Source of the DNA: JAHDCJ01 sp039028895
GTDB lineage: Bacteria; Bacteroidota; Bacteroidia; Chitinophagales; Saprospiraceae
Length of the DNA stretch: 64,000 nucleotides
Reading direction: 5' to 3'
NCBI GenBank assembly: GCA_039028895.1
Contig: JBCCHF010000002.1
Location: 124,001 to 188,000, forward strand
Position numbers and translations under genes: made by a program. Shown here in pieces: positions 1 to 9,167 of this stretch. The notes under the pieces were generated by a model. The model saw nothing but the letters and a program-made list of their open reading frames with translations. It made no database searches and was not told the origin of the DNA. Position 1 is the stretch's first letter. Each line of letters begins with the position of its first letter.

Positions 1-1
1 C

Positions 2-238
2 GTAAATTATCTTGAGGTCCTTACCGGAAAAAATCTGGTAGCAACGGCCAGCAGGGATAAAACTATTAAATTATGGGACCTTGAAACTTTTGATTTGGTG
101 AAAGTTATTGATACCCTTAAAAATAATTGTCATATCAATTCTGTAAATCGATTACTCTGGCTTGAAAATGAAGACAGGCTCATCTCTGTTTCTGATGACA
201 GAAGGGCGATGGCGTGGCAAATTGATATTACAGCATAA
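2..238 (+). CDS. WD40 repeat protein, C-terminal fragment (5' end outside window)
   Basis: Reading from base 2 gives 78 residues before a TAA at 236-238, so only the end of the gene is here. Two WD40-type blades are visible: one with the signature SRDKTIKLWDLET and a last one ending in DDRRAMAWQID. These blades form beta-propellers used for protein contacts; nothing says what the missing N-terminal part does. The next gene (dcd) begins 9 bases later, so the two may be co-transcribed. A WD40-caspase protein lies at 25.5-28.5 kb, but the fragment is too short to say whether the two are related beyond the shared fold. Confidence 0.8.
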   Translation, partial: VNYLEVLTGKNLVATASRDKTIKLWDLETFDLVKVIDTLKNNCHINSVNRLLWLENEDRLISVSDDRRAMAWQIDITA

Positions 239-247
239 ATTAGAAAA

Positions 248-784
248 ATGATTTTATCTGATAAAACCATACAGGAAAGTATTGAGACTGGGAAAATCGT
301 AATTGACCCTTTTCGCCCCGAGTGTTTAGGTACCAATTCTTATGATGTTCACCTCGGCCAACATCTTGCACTTTATAAAAGCAGAGTATTGGATGCTAAA
401 AAACATAATGAGATCGAAGAGATTATCATTCCGGAAGATGGTTACATTATTGCCCCTGGCACACTATACCTTGGCGTTACCGAAGAATACACTGAAACCC
501 ATAATGCGGTTCCATTTTTAGAAGGTAAGTCATCAGTGGGTCGTCTCGGCATCGACATACACGCTACCGCTGGTAAGGGAGATGTCGGCTTTTGTAACCA
601 TTGGACACTTGAAATATCTTGTATCCAACCAGTCCGGATCTATGCAGGCATGCCTATTGGTCAACTGATCTATTTTGCAGTTGAGGGAGACATTGAGAAT
701 TATTATCATTCCAAACAGAATGCGAAGTACAACCAGAAATCGCCAAAACCTATGGAATCGATGATGTGGAAAAACAAATTTTAA
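248..784 (+). CDS. dcd: dCTP deaminase (dUTPase superfamily)
   Basis: A 178-residue protein of the usual Dcd length. It deaminates dCTP to dUTP in the cytoplasm, supplying dUMP for thymidylate synthesis. Visible motifs are the family core GKSSVGRLG, then HATAGKGDVGF, then the strand WTLEIS whose Glu matches the catalytic Glu of the family, and the GMPIGQL segment. The C-terminal tail (NAKYNQ) matches the lid that closes over the triphosphate. The TAG-x-x-D-x-GF pattern is closer to what I recall of bifunctional DCD-DUT enzymes than to the TAH-R-I-D-PGW of the E. coli deaminase, so it may also hydrolyse dUTP; this is inference. It sits 9 bases after the WD40 gene and 4 bases before proC. Confidence 0.93.
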   Translation: MILSDKTIQESIETGKIVIDPFRPECLGTNSYDVHLGQHLALYKSRVLDAKKHNEIEEIIIPEDGYIIAPGTLYLGVTEEYTETHNAVPFLEGKSSVGRLGIDIHATAGKGDVGFCNHWTLEISCIQPVRIYAGMPIGQLIYFAVEGDIENYYHSKQNAKYNQKSPKPMESMMWKNKF

Positions 785-788
785 TTTA

Positions 789-1592
789 ATGAAGATCCTC
801 ATAATTGGCGGAGGCAATATGGGCCTTACATACGCCAGAAGTTTTTTAAAATCTCACGTAACCGACCTGTCAGATCTCATGATTCTTGAGAAATCTGAAG
901 AAAAGGTCAAAATTCTAGAAAGTGAGCAGGTCGGTATTATCTTTTCTTCGCCTGAAGAATGTATAAATAAAGCAGACCTAGTAGTCCTGGCAGTAAAACC
1001 TCAAGATTGTGGACGATTATTTGAAGACATTAAACCGCACCTCGGTTCCCAGCAGCTTTTTCTTTCTATCATGGCCGGGGTCAAAATAAAGTCCATTTGT
1101 AACATGCTGGGTGTCAATAAGGTAATTCGGGCAATGCCTAATTTGCCCGCGCAGATAGGCATGGGCATGACGGCTTTTACTGCTTCCGATGAGGTTACCA
1201 GAATTGAGTTGGTTACTGTCCAGAACCTACTCAACACAACTGGAAAGGCTATTTTTGTTGAAAATGAAGCCTTGATTGATGCGGCAACAGCAGTTTCAGG
1301 CAGTGGACCTGCTTATGTTTACTTCTATATGAATGCCATGATAGATGCAGCAAAAGCCCTCGGTTTTAGCGAGTCAGAAGCAGAGTTATTGGTTGGTCAA
1401 ACCTTCATGGGGTCAGCACACCTACTAAATCGGGATCAACTCAGTTGTAAAGATTGGATCGCAAAAGTGTCCTCAAAAGGAGGAACAACAGAAGCAGCTA
1501 TGAACATCTACAATGAAAATGGACTTAACGACAAGATCAAAGAAGGGCTGTTCAAGGCACACAAAAGAGCGATAGAGCTCGGTCAAGAATAA
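789..1592 (+). CDS. proC: pyrroline-5-carboxylate reductase
   Basis: A 267-residue enzyme of normal length for ProC, which reduces 1-pyrroline-5-carboxylate to L-proline with NAD(P)H, the last step of proline synthesis. The N-terminus has the Rossmann dinucleotide motif GGGNMG, the middle has LAVKPQD and RAMPNLPAQIGMG, and the C-terminal dimerisation domain has the family signature VSGSGPAYVYFYMNAM followed by the SKGGTTEAA loop. It starts 4 bases after dcd stops, so translation is probably coupled. A small GC-rich hairpin (about 1620-1637) lies between it and tpiA but lacks a T-run. Confidence 0.96.
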   Translation: MKILIIGGGNMGLTYARSFLKSHVTDLSDLMILEKSEEKVKILESEQVGIIFSSPEECINKADLVVLAVKPQDCGRLFEDIKPHLGSQQLFLSIMAGVKIKSICNMLGVNKVIRAMPNLPAQIGMGMTAFTASDEVTRIELVTVQNLLNTTGKAIFVENEALIDAATAVSGSGPAYVYFYMNAMIDAAKALGFSESEAELLVGQTFMGSAHLLNRDQLSCKDWIAKVSSKGGTTEAAMNIYNENGLNDKIKEGLFKAHKRAIELGQE

Positions 1593-1659
1593 ATCATAAT
1601 TAAAATAAAAAAAGTCTATCCCTGGAAATACCCGGGGCATACAAAAACACCGACTAGAG

Positions 1660-2415
1660 ATGAGAAAAAAAATAGTAGCTGGTAACTGGAAAATGAATAA
1701 AAACCACCAGGAAGCTAAAGAACTTGCAACTGCAATAGCGGAAGGCGCCAATGTCAATGATCAATTGGTCATCCTTTGCCCGCCATTTATTCACCTGCCT
1801 GTTGTTCAGCAGATTATAGAAGAAGCAGCAGGTGTCGAAACTGCCGCACAAAACCTTCACCAGGAAGCTAAAGGAGCCTATACTGGTGAGATATCTGCAG
1901 AAATGATCCTTTCAGTTGGGTCAAAATATGTATTGATCGGGCACTCAGAAAGACGTCAATATGCCCGTGAATCTTACGAACTATTGGCCAAAAAAGTAAA
2001 TGCAGCACTATCAGCAGGCTTGATTCCAATTTTCTGTTGTGGTGAAGAACTTGCGGTCAGAGATGCTGGCGATCACGAAGATTTCGTTAAGATACAACTG
2101 GAAGAAAGCCTTTTCCACCTTGATGAAGCAGAATTCTCAAAAGTGATAATCGCATACGAACCCATTTGGGCTATTGGTACTGGAAGAACAGCTTCCCCTG
2201 AACAAGCACAGGAAATGCATCACCATATCCGCAACAGAATAAGAATCAGGTATAACCAGGAGGTTGCTGATAATACCTCAATTTTATACGGAGGAAGCGT
2301 AAAACCAGCGAATGCCTCTGATCTGTTTGCACAACCAGATGTGGATGGTGGCCTTGTAGGCGGAGCTTCACTAACTCCTGAAAACTTCATGCCTATCATA
2401 AGAGCAATGGATTAG
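1660..2415 (+). CDS. tpiA: triosephosphate isomerase
   Basis: A 251-residue TIM-barrel enzyme interconverting dihydroxyacetone phosphate and glyceraldehyde 3-phosphate in glycolysis and gluconeogenesis. All catalytic elements are intact: Lys11 in GNWKMNK, His95 in IGHSERR, Glu167 in AYEPIWAIGTG, and the phosphate-binding loop LYGGSVKP plus VDGGLVGGASL near the end. The start is the first ATG, directly giving the canonical N-terminus. It is followed after 7 bases by prmA, so dcd-proC-tpiA-prmA looks like a housekeeping operon. Confidence 0.98.
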   Translation: MRKKIVAGNWKMNKNHQEAKELATAIAEGANVNDQLVILCPPFIHLPVVQQIIEEAAGVETAAQNLHQEAKGAYTGEISAEMILSVGSKYVLIGHSERRQYARESYELLAKKVNAALSAGLIPIFCCGEELAVRDAGDHEDFVKIQLEESLFHLDEAEFSKVIIAYEPIWAIGTGRTASPEQAQEMHHHIRNRIRIRYNQEVADNTSILYGGSVKPANASDLFAQPDVDGGLVGGASLTPENFMPIIRAMD

Positions 2416-2422
2416 TCCTTTT

Positions 2423-3247
2423 ATGGATTATTATCGATTCGAAATATCTGCTGATTCTGAGAAAAGTCAGTTAATTCTGGCTTTTCTCTCAGCACTTCCT
2501 TTTGATGCTTTTGAAGAAATGGAAGCCGGGATGATTGCCTATATCCCTTCCAGTTTATTGACCCCTGAAATCGAGTTGGAAGTGAAAAGCATTATTGATC
2601 AGTTTGACGGTTCCTATTCCAAGTCTTTCCTGGAAAGTAAAAACTGGAACAAGATCTGGGAATCTGAGTTCGAACCTGTTGAAATAGGTGACTTTTGTCG
2701 GATCAGAGCCTCTTTCCATAAACCATCCTCCGACTTCCAGTTCGAAATTATCATCGACCCTAAAATGGCTTTTGGGACAGGACATCATGCCACCACTACG
2801 CTGATGATAGAATTGATGAGCACGCTATCGTTCCAAACCAAAAAAGTGCTGGACTTTGGCGCAGGAACTGGAATACTGGCTATTCTCGCCTCCAAGATGG
2901 GGGCTACTTCCCTTCTGGCAAATGAAATCGAAGAACAAGCCTTCGAAAATATTAAACAAAATCTTGAATTGAACGTAATACAAAATGTTAAACCAATTTT
3001 GGGGTCACTAGAAGTAATGAATGATAACGAGTTTGATATAATCCTGGCAAATATCAATCGCAATACACTTTTGAAATATATTCCAGCGTTATATCATATG
3101 GTTAAGTCAAATGGCTTAATACTGTTGTCAGGCTTTTATGAAAAAGATGAATTCAGAATAATTGAGAAGGCCAAAGACTCAGGCTTTGTTACCAACCGTA
3201 GGCAGGTTTTGAACAATTGGGTCTGCCTTGAAATATTAAAACCCTGA
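2423..3247 (+). CDS. prmA: ribosomal protein L11 methyltransferase
   Basis: A 274-residue SAM-dependent methyltransferase that modifies ribosomal protein L11. The N-terminal substrate-recognition domain (about residues 1-75) is followed by the PrmA hallmark DPKMAFGTGHHATT, the SAM-binding motif VLDFGAGTGILAILA, an acidic NEIEEQA segment, and the ILANINRN motif that corresponds to the NPP-like catalytic loop of this family. It follows tpiA by 7 bases. About 137 non-coding bases separate it from the next gene, and I see no strong terminator there. Confidence 0.94.
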   Translation: MDYYRFEISADSEKSQLILAFLSALPFDAFEEMEAGMIAYIPSSLLTPEIELEVKSIIDQFDGSYSKSFLESKNWNKIWESEFEPVEIGDFCRIRASFHKPSSDFQFEIIIDPKMAFGTGHHATTTLMIELMSTLSFQTKKVLDFGAGTGILAILASKMGATSLLANEIEEQAFENIKQNLELNVIQNVKPILGSLEVMNDNEFDIILANINRNTLLKYIPALYHMVKSNGLILLSGFYEKDEFRIIEKAKDSGFVTNRRQVLNNWVCLEILKP

Positions 3248-3384
3248 TCTCCCCAAAGGCAATTATGACATTTAAATCGATTGATTTTCATTATGCCTGT
3301 TTTCAACCCTAATTTTTTGTTAAAATCACTGAATAAATCCTTAAGGAATAGTCCATTGGCTATTTTTATACATAACCTAAACAA

Positions 3385-6300
3385 ATGACGATGCGCGTAA
3401 GGATCTTTACTCTCATTCTTCTTTTCTTTCTCCCTCTTGCGATTAGTGCTCAAACCCTTCAGGAATTTTCTGAGTCCCATTCCGAATTTCTCAAGGAACT
3501 AGATGGATTAATGAATGCCACTAAGCGTGAGGATTGTAAGCTCACCTATGAAGAATTCAAATCCAACCTTCAAGGCGGTGCTTTTTCTGCTGGAGACTTT
3601 GAAAAATTAAGGGAAGTAGCCAACGAGATGCTAAAACGAAAAATGAGGGCGCACCCGTATTTTAACAGTTTCCTTACTTCTCTCAATGCCATGATCAAAT
3701 ATCCTTCCGGCACAGGACAGTTTGATGATTATATGCTCGTCCTTAAGGAAATCCTATCCAATCTAAAACCCGGAAAGTATTCCCCCTATAGAAATTACAC
3801 CAATTTCGCTTCAGAGTTTTTCAAAAAAAATGCTTTATACTACACCAAATCCGGGGCCTTTTGGAGGACCACTGCAACGGATATCAAGCTGAAATTTGAA
3901 GATAATAACCCCTATGTCATTCTTGGAGATGGTGATCTTATCGGGAAAAGAAAGTCGGATTCGATCATCATTCACAATACAGCCGGAAAATACTATCCGC
4001 TGGATTTCAAATGGAAAGGAGATAAAGGGTCTGTAAGCTGGGAACGGACAGGCCTGAGTAATGTATATAGTGAGTTTGGGTCTTATTCACTTGAGACTAA
4101 AAAGACTGGTTACCAGGTTGATTCTGTTACTTTTTTCCACTCTTTATACTTTTCCGAGCCGATTACCGGCCGTTTGGAAGACAAGATCATTATTGGTTCT
4201 GATGAAACCGCCAAATCCTATCCCCGCTTTCAGTCATCAGCAACATATATCAGCGTTGAAAACATTGGAGATGGAATCGAATACAATGGCGGATTCGGGC
4301 AGTTTGGACCAAACGTGATGGGTCGCGGAGATAAAGATGTAAAAGCCCGTTTTTTCATTTATAACCGAAATGGTGACCTGGCTGTAATGGCAAGTTCTCA
4401 GTCTTTCCAGATCAAAAAAGGTGAACGGATCGTTTCGAAGGATGCGGAGGTAAGTATGTATTTCGATGCCGATTCTATTTACCATCCCAGTACCAACTTT
4501 AAATACCTGATCCGGGAAAAAGATCTTACCATTGCCAGAGGTACTCAGGGTAGCTCTGAGACGCCCTTTTTCAATTCTAATCACAAATTCGATATGATCG
4601 TGGAAACGATCGACTGGAATATCGAATCAGATAGCATTGAAGTGGGTAAAGGAAAGTTAGCGGGGTTCAAAAGATCTGCAATTTTCGAATCGCTTAACTT
4701 TTTTAATGATAATAAATACCGGGTTTACCAGAATATCGCTGATCGGCACCCTATATCAATTATTAAAGTCTATTGTGAAGAAAGATCCTACTATGAGGGC
4801 CGTGATGTTCGAGAACTTGATGCCAACCTTGTAGCCACAAGGCTTAATCCAAGATATCAACTCTCCACTATAATGAGTTTGCTCAATTCACTGGTTGAAG
4901 GCGGGTTTATTTATTATGATGCTGAAACTGAAATTATAACCGTAAAAGATAAACTGTTCCACTGGGCCGATGCAAGTGTTGAAAAAGTAGACCACGATGT
5001 CATCCGCTTCGCCTCATCAAGCGCAAAAGAGACCAATGGTATTATTGATCTCTCCGATAACGCCCTGCATCTCCGAGGCGTCAAAAACATTGTCATCAGC
5101 GATTCACAGTTAACAGTTGTAAAACCTTTCCAGGACGAGATCACCCTAAGAGAAGATCGTGATATGGAATGGGCCGGCCAGGTTTATTCAGGATTTGGAA
5201 TTTTCACTGGTCGTAGTTTCGACTTTGATTATAACAATTTCAATATGCAATTGGATTCAGTCGATTCATTCATTATCCGATTACCCGAAGGTGAGGATAT
5301 CGATGGCACACCATTATTGCGACCAATTACCACCCAAATTGAGAATACCTCAGGTTCTCTTCAAATTGATGCGCCTGGTAATAAATCAGGAAAAGAAAAT
5401 ATTCACGAATACCCCTCCTTTAAAACGAATTCCAAAGCTTACACCTATTACGCTGATACCAAAGGAGAATACAGCCGTGATGAGTTCTATTTTGAACTTG
5501 AGCCGTTCGAGTTTGATAGTCTTGACAATTTTGATCCTGCAGCAGTAGGATTTGATGGCAAGATGGTTTCTGCAGGAATATTTCCTGAATTTGATGAAAG
5601 ACTGATCATCCAGGAAGAAGATTATTCGTTGGGCTTTAAAACACTCACCCCACAAGAAGGATATGAACTTTATAAAGGTAAAGGAAAGTATAATCTGGAA
5701 ATCAGCTTGAGCTCTGACGGACTTACAGGAAAAGGCACCGTCACTTACCTTGGGTCGACCCTCGACTCAGAAGACATTGTTTTCCTTCCGGAAAGCCTGA
5801 CTGCAACGGCGAAGACTTTCTCCATAAAGGAAGAATCTTCTCCCATTGAGTACCCTGAGGTAAATGCTGAGGACGTAAATGTGACTTGGTCGCCGTACAA
5901 AGACAGTATGTATATCAAATCGAAAGACGATCCTTTCTTGTTCTTTGACAATGAGAAGAAACTCGATGGTGACCTCGTACTGACACCAGGTGGTCTTTAC
6001 GGATCAGGTGTGCTTGACTGGGATGAGGCAACAATGGAATCTGACTTGCTATTGTTCGGAACAAATGGTGTGGATGCTGATACTTGTAATCTGAGTATCA
6101 AGTCTCTTGATCCGGACAAATTGGCTTTTAATACCAAAAACGTAAAAGCATCTCTTGACTTTGATATCCAGCGCGGCACCTTCGAGGCCAATTCTGATGA
6201 TATCTCAACCGAAATGCCTTACAACCAGTATAAAACATCTCTGAATACGTTTGAATGGGATATGAAGGATCAGACGATCAACTTCGAGTCAAAAGATGGT

Positions 6301-7842
6301 AGGCCTGGAAGCTTCCTTTCCACAAGAAAGGATCAGGACTCGTTGTTGTTTACGGCTACCTCTGCAACATATAGCCTCGAAACCAACCTGCTAGAGATAG
6401 AAGGTGTTCCCCTAATCAAGGTCGCCGATGCTACCATTTATCCAATTGATGGGAAAGTGTCCATCAAAGCCGAAGCGGAAATGGTACCGCTGATTGATGC
6501 AAAGATCGTTGCAAACAATACCAATAAATACCACACTATCAATAATGCAGAGGTTCGTGTTTTAGGAAAGTACAACTATAGAGCTAGTGGAAATTATGAG
6601 TATAACGTGGGTTCACGAGAGCAGGTAATAAAGTTTGACAATATTAATGTCAAACAAGGTAAAAAGGTCCGTGGAGATGAAGTTACTATTGCGAGCGGAT
6701 TGGTAAATGAAAATGATGACTTCTACGTTGACAATAGTATCAAATACCGAGGTACTGTAAACCTTCAAGCGGACTCCCGGAATCTGGCTTTTGATGGCTA
6801 TGCGAAACTCCTTTCTCCTCAAATGTCAAATCCGAGTTGGTTTTCAATTAACAGTAAAATTGATCGTAACGACGTCGTTATCAGTTATGAAAAACCAAGA
6901 GATGTTTTAGGAAACAGACTTCATGTTGGACTAGCGATAAACCAGGACTCGGTTGCAGTATACCCTAGGGTTATGGAGATCCCATGGAAGCAGATGGATC
7001 ATAAGATATTCACAGCCACTGGAGTAATCAAGCACGATAGAAAAAATAATAAATTCCTTTTTGGCGACTCTTCAAAAGTTGTAATGGGACAAACTCGTGG
7101 CAACCTGCTGACCTTCAACGAAGCTAGTGGTAAAATTTCCATGGAAGGCCAATTTGATTTTGACAAAGGATTTAAAAATAATATCGTTATGGATGCTGCC
7201 GGCACATCGGTTACTTTCCATAAAGGTGGTCCGGTTAGCTTTAATTTGATTATGGGTCTAAATCTGCCAATTCCTGAAAAGTGTATGTTATTGTTAGCCA
7301 ACGACCTATACGAATATGGAGATAATCTTCCTGATGTCGACAATTTTGATGATTGGGTGAAAGGAGCCATTACAGAGCTTGTGGCCGATGATAAAAAATT
7401 GGTTAAGACTTTTGCCAACATGGATAACGAGTTGGAAATTGCCTTGCCTAAAGAAGTAAACTACAATATCTTCTTTAATAAATTTCCAATGAAGTGGAAT
7501 GAAGAAACCTTGTCATTGACAACTGCCGGATCGGTTGGTATTGGTACTATAAACGGTAAAGGCATCCACAAAGTCATTAAATGTAAGGCTGAAGTCTTAA
7601 TGCTGCCTACTGGCGATATCTTCACGCTATACATCGAATCACCAAGTGATCATTGGTATTATTTCAGCTATAAGAACGGCTTAATGAAGACTTTATCTTC
7701 AAACGAGCAATACAACCAGGTCTTGTTGGATATGAAGAAAAAAGACAGCAAAATTAAGATGCCTAACGGAGATGCTGTTGAAGTAACATTGGATAATACC
7801 AATTCCGTCAATTATTTCAGAAGTAGAATGCGTTCCAACTAA
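3385..7842 (+). CDS. very large exported beta-rich protein of unknown function
   Basis: A 1485-residue protein with a clear signal peptide: basic start, hydrophobic core ILLFFLPLAIS, probable cleavage after ISA before QTLQ. Residues about 20-150 look mostly helical; nearly everything after is rich in alternating beta strands, Asp/Asn turns and short Gly-rich strands, with many repeated but degenerate units such as LRGVKNIVISDSQL and GLTGKGTVTYLGS. No transmembrane segment, lipobox or C-terminal T9SS sorting domain is obvious. The appearance suggests an extended beta structure in the periplasm or at the outer membrane, but I do not recognise the family. An alternative start is the second ATG, 6 bases in. 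It ends 3 bases before the convergent aminotransferase gene. Confidence 0.8.
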   Translation: MTMRVRIFTLILLFFLPLAISAQTLQEFSESHSEFLKELDGLMNATKREDCKLTYEEFKSNLQGGAFSAGDFEKLREVANEMLKRKMRAHPYFNSFLTSLNAMIKYPSGTGQFDDYMLVLKEILSNLKPGKYSPYRNYTNFASEFFKKNALYYTKSGAFWRTTATDIKLKFEDNNPYVILGDGDLIGKRKSDSIIIHNTAGKYYPLDFKWKGDKGSVSWERTGLSNVYSEFGSYSLETKKTGYQVDSVTFFHSLYFSEPITGRLEDKIIIGSDETAKSYPRFQSSATYISVENIGDGIEYNGGFGQFGPNVMGRGDKDVKARFFIYNRNGDLAVMASSQSFQIKKGERIVSKDAEVSMYFDADSIYHPSTNFKYLIREKDLTIARGTQGSSETPFFNSNHKFDMIVETIDWNIESDSIEVGKGKLAGFKRSAIFESLNFFNDNKYRVYQNIADRHPISIIKVYCEERSYYEGRDVRELDANLVATRLNPRYQLSTIMSLLNSLVEGGFIYYDAETEIITVKDKLFHWADASVEKVDHDVIRFASSSAKETNGIIDLSDNALHLRGVKNIVISDSQLTVVKPFQDEITLREDRDMEWAGQVYSGFGIFTGRSFDFDYNNFNMQLDSVDSFIIRLPEGEDIDGTPLLRPITTQIENTSGSLQIDAPGNKSGKENIHEYPSFKTNSKAYTYYADTKGEYSRDEFYFELEPFEFDSLDNFDPAAVGFDGKMVSAGIFPEFDERLIIQEEDYSLGFKTLTPQEGYELYKGKGKYNLEISLSSDGLTGKGTVTYLGSTLDSEDIVFLPESLTATAKTFSIKEESSPIEYPEVNAEDVNVTWSPYKDSMYIKSKDDPFLFFDNEKKLDGDLVLTPGGLYGSGVLDWDEATMESDLLLFGTNGVDADTCNLSIKSLDPDKLAFNTKNVKASLDFDIQRGTFEANSDDISTEMPYNQYKTSLNTFEWDMKDQTINFESKDGRPGSFLSTRKDQDSLLFTATSATYSLETNLLEIEGVPLIKVADATIYPIDGKVSIKAEAEMVPLIDAKIVANNTNKYHTINNAEVRVLGKYNYRASGNYEYNVGSREQVIKFDNINVKQGKKVRGDEVTIASGLVNENDDFYVDNSIKYRGTVNLQADSRNLAFDGYAKLLSPQMSNPSWFSINSKIDRNDVVISYEKPRDVLGNRLHVGLAINQDSVAVYPRVMEIPWKQMDHKIFTATGVIKHDRKNNKFLFGDSSKVVMGQTRGNLLTFNEASGKISMEGQFDFDKGFKNNIVMDAAGTSVTFHKGGPVSFNLIMGLNLPIPEKCMLLLANDLYEYGDNLPDVDNFDDWVKGAITELVADDKKLVKTFANMDNELEIALPKEVNYNIFFNKFPMKWNEETLSLTTAGSVGIGTINGKGIHKVIKCKAEVLMLPTGDIFTLYIESPSDHWYYFSYKNGLMKTLSSNEQYNQVLLDMKKKDSKIKMPNGDAVEVTLDNTNSVNYFRSRMRSN

Positions 7843-7845
7843 ATA

Positions 7846-9072
7846 CTAGCCCGCGCTTTCTGCAATAGCCTTTGATGTTGTTCTTCCAGGATAGGTTTTT
7901 AATGCAGACTCCAAGCAATCCATTGCTTGGTTTAGGTCATCTTTATTGAGTACATAAGCTATACGGGCTTCATCTGTTCCCAGTCCTTCGGTTGAATAAA
8001 AACCTGTTCCTGGCGCCATCATAACTGTTGCACCCTGGTATTCGAATGATTCAAGTAGCCATCGACAGAATTTGTCGCAATTGTCTATTGGCAATTTGAC
8101 AAAGGTGTAAAATGCTCCTCCAGGATTCGGGCAAACCACACCTTCCATGGCACGCAATCTTTCAACTACCAGCCTTCTTCTTGAATCGTACTCTTCCAAT
8201 ACCTTATCGAGATATTCATCTTCAACATCAATGGTAGCTTCCGCTAAAATTTGAGCTAGAGTTGGGGGACTTAACCTAGCCTGAGCAAATTTCATGGCAG
8301 TTGCAATAATTTCTTTATTACGACTTACTAATGCCCCAATTCTCGCCCCACATGCACTATATCGTTTTGATATTGAATCAACCACGACCACATGATTCTC
8401 AATACCTTCAATTGATAATACTGAAGTATAGGATTTTCCATCATAGCAGAATTCGCGATATACCTCATCAACAAACAGATAGAGGTCATGACGAAGAATA
8501 ATGTCCTTTAGCTTTAACAGTTCTGCTTTTGAATACAGATATCCGGTGGGGTTCGACGGATTACAGATTAGAATTCCTTTGGTTTTGGGACTAATCAAAT
8601 TTTCAAAATCTTCAATTGGAGGTAAAGAAAAATTATCCTCGATCCTCGCTGTAATTGGTTTTATCTTTATGCCTCCGGCAATGGAGAAGCCATTATAATT
8701 AGCATAGAAAGGCTCTGGAACCAGGATTTCATCACCTGGGTCAAGACAACTCATCATTCCGAAAAGGATCGCTTCTGAACCCCCAGTAGTTACAATAATA
8801 TCTGAGTGATCAAGCGAAATATCAAATTTAGAATAGTAGCCAACAAGTTTTTTCCTGTAAGATTCAAAACCCGCTGAATGGCTGTAGGCTAATACTTTCA
8901 AATCTGCATTTTGAACAGCTGCAATTGCAGATGCAGGAGTTTCAATATCCGGCTGTCCAATATTAAGGTGAAAGATTTTCTTACCCTCTTTTTTTGCTTT
9001 CTCTGCAAATGGGACAAGCTTTCGGATTGGAGAGGCAGGAATTTTTAAACCTCTTTGGGAAATCGATGGCAT
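7846..9072 (-). CDS. PLP-dependent class I/II aminotransferase (aspartate-type)
   Basis: A 408-residue fold-type I aminotransferase. N-terminal IGQPDIETP and the TTGGSEAI cofactor-loop motif are typical. NPSNPTG supplies the Asn that contacts the cofactor, VDEVYREF the Asp that contacts the pyridine nitrogen, and SISKR carries the Schiff-base Lys236; EARIAY near the end holds the substrate carboxylate Arg. The motifs fit the aspartate or broad-specificity branch; the exact amino donor cannot be read from sequence. On the minus strand, TATTTTTG (9100-9107), 27 bases upstream of the start, resembles a -7 box, but it coincides with the T-run of the terminator of the upstream DUF1573 gene and has no -33 TTG, so it is weak evidence. 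Confidence 0.92.
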   Translation of the reverse strand: MPSISQRGLKIPASPIRKLVPFAEKAKKEGKKIFHLNIGQPDIETPASAIAAVQNADLKVLAYSHSAGFESYRKKLVGYYSKFDISLDHSDIIVTTGGSEAILFGMMSCLDPGDEILVPEPFYANYNGFSIAGGIKIKPITARIEDNFSLPPIEDFENLISPKTKGILICNPSNPTGYLYSKAELLKLKDIILRHDLYLFVDEVYREFCYDGKSYTSVLSIEGIENHVVVVDSISKRYSACGARIGALVSRNKEIIATAMKFAQARLSPPTLAQILAEATIDVEDEYLDKVLEEYDSRRRLVVERLRAMEGVVCPNPGGAFYTFVKLPIDNCDKFCRWLLESFEYQGATVMMAPGTGFYSTEGLGTDEARIAYVLNKDDLNQAMDCLESALKTYPGRTTSKAIAESAG

Positions 9073-9100
9073 TTGTTAGTAGATTTGGTTTTGGTCCGGC

Positions 9101-9140
9101 AAAAATAAAAAAAGCTCCTCGGGTTTTATACCGAAGAGCT
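9101..9140 (-). terminator. intrinsic terminator of the DUF1573 gene
   Basis: On the minus strand an inverted repeat of 9 bases (arms at 9131-9139 and 9114-9122, one G-U pair, 8-base loop) is followed by a T-rich run (complement of the A-run at 9101-9113). It sits about 28 bases past the DUF1573 stop and would separate that gene from the aminotransferase. Confidence 0.75.
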
Positions 9141-9167
9141 CATATATGTTTTGTCTTTTGATTTTAA

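Noticed and set aside
2..238. WD40 fragment as part of the caspase system
   Set aside because: Only two blades are visible and housekeeping genes lie between; a link to the operon at 15-29 kb cannot be supported.
1620..1640. Hairpin between proC and tpiA as terminator
   Set aside because: The stem is only six pairs with one wobble and no T-run follows; the genes look co-transcribed.
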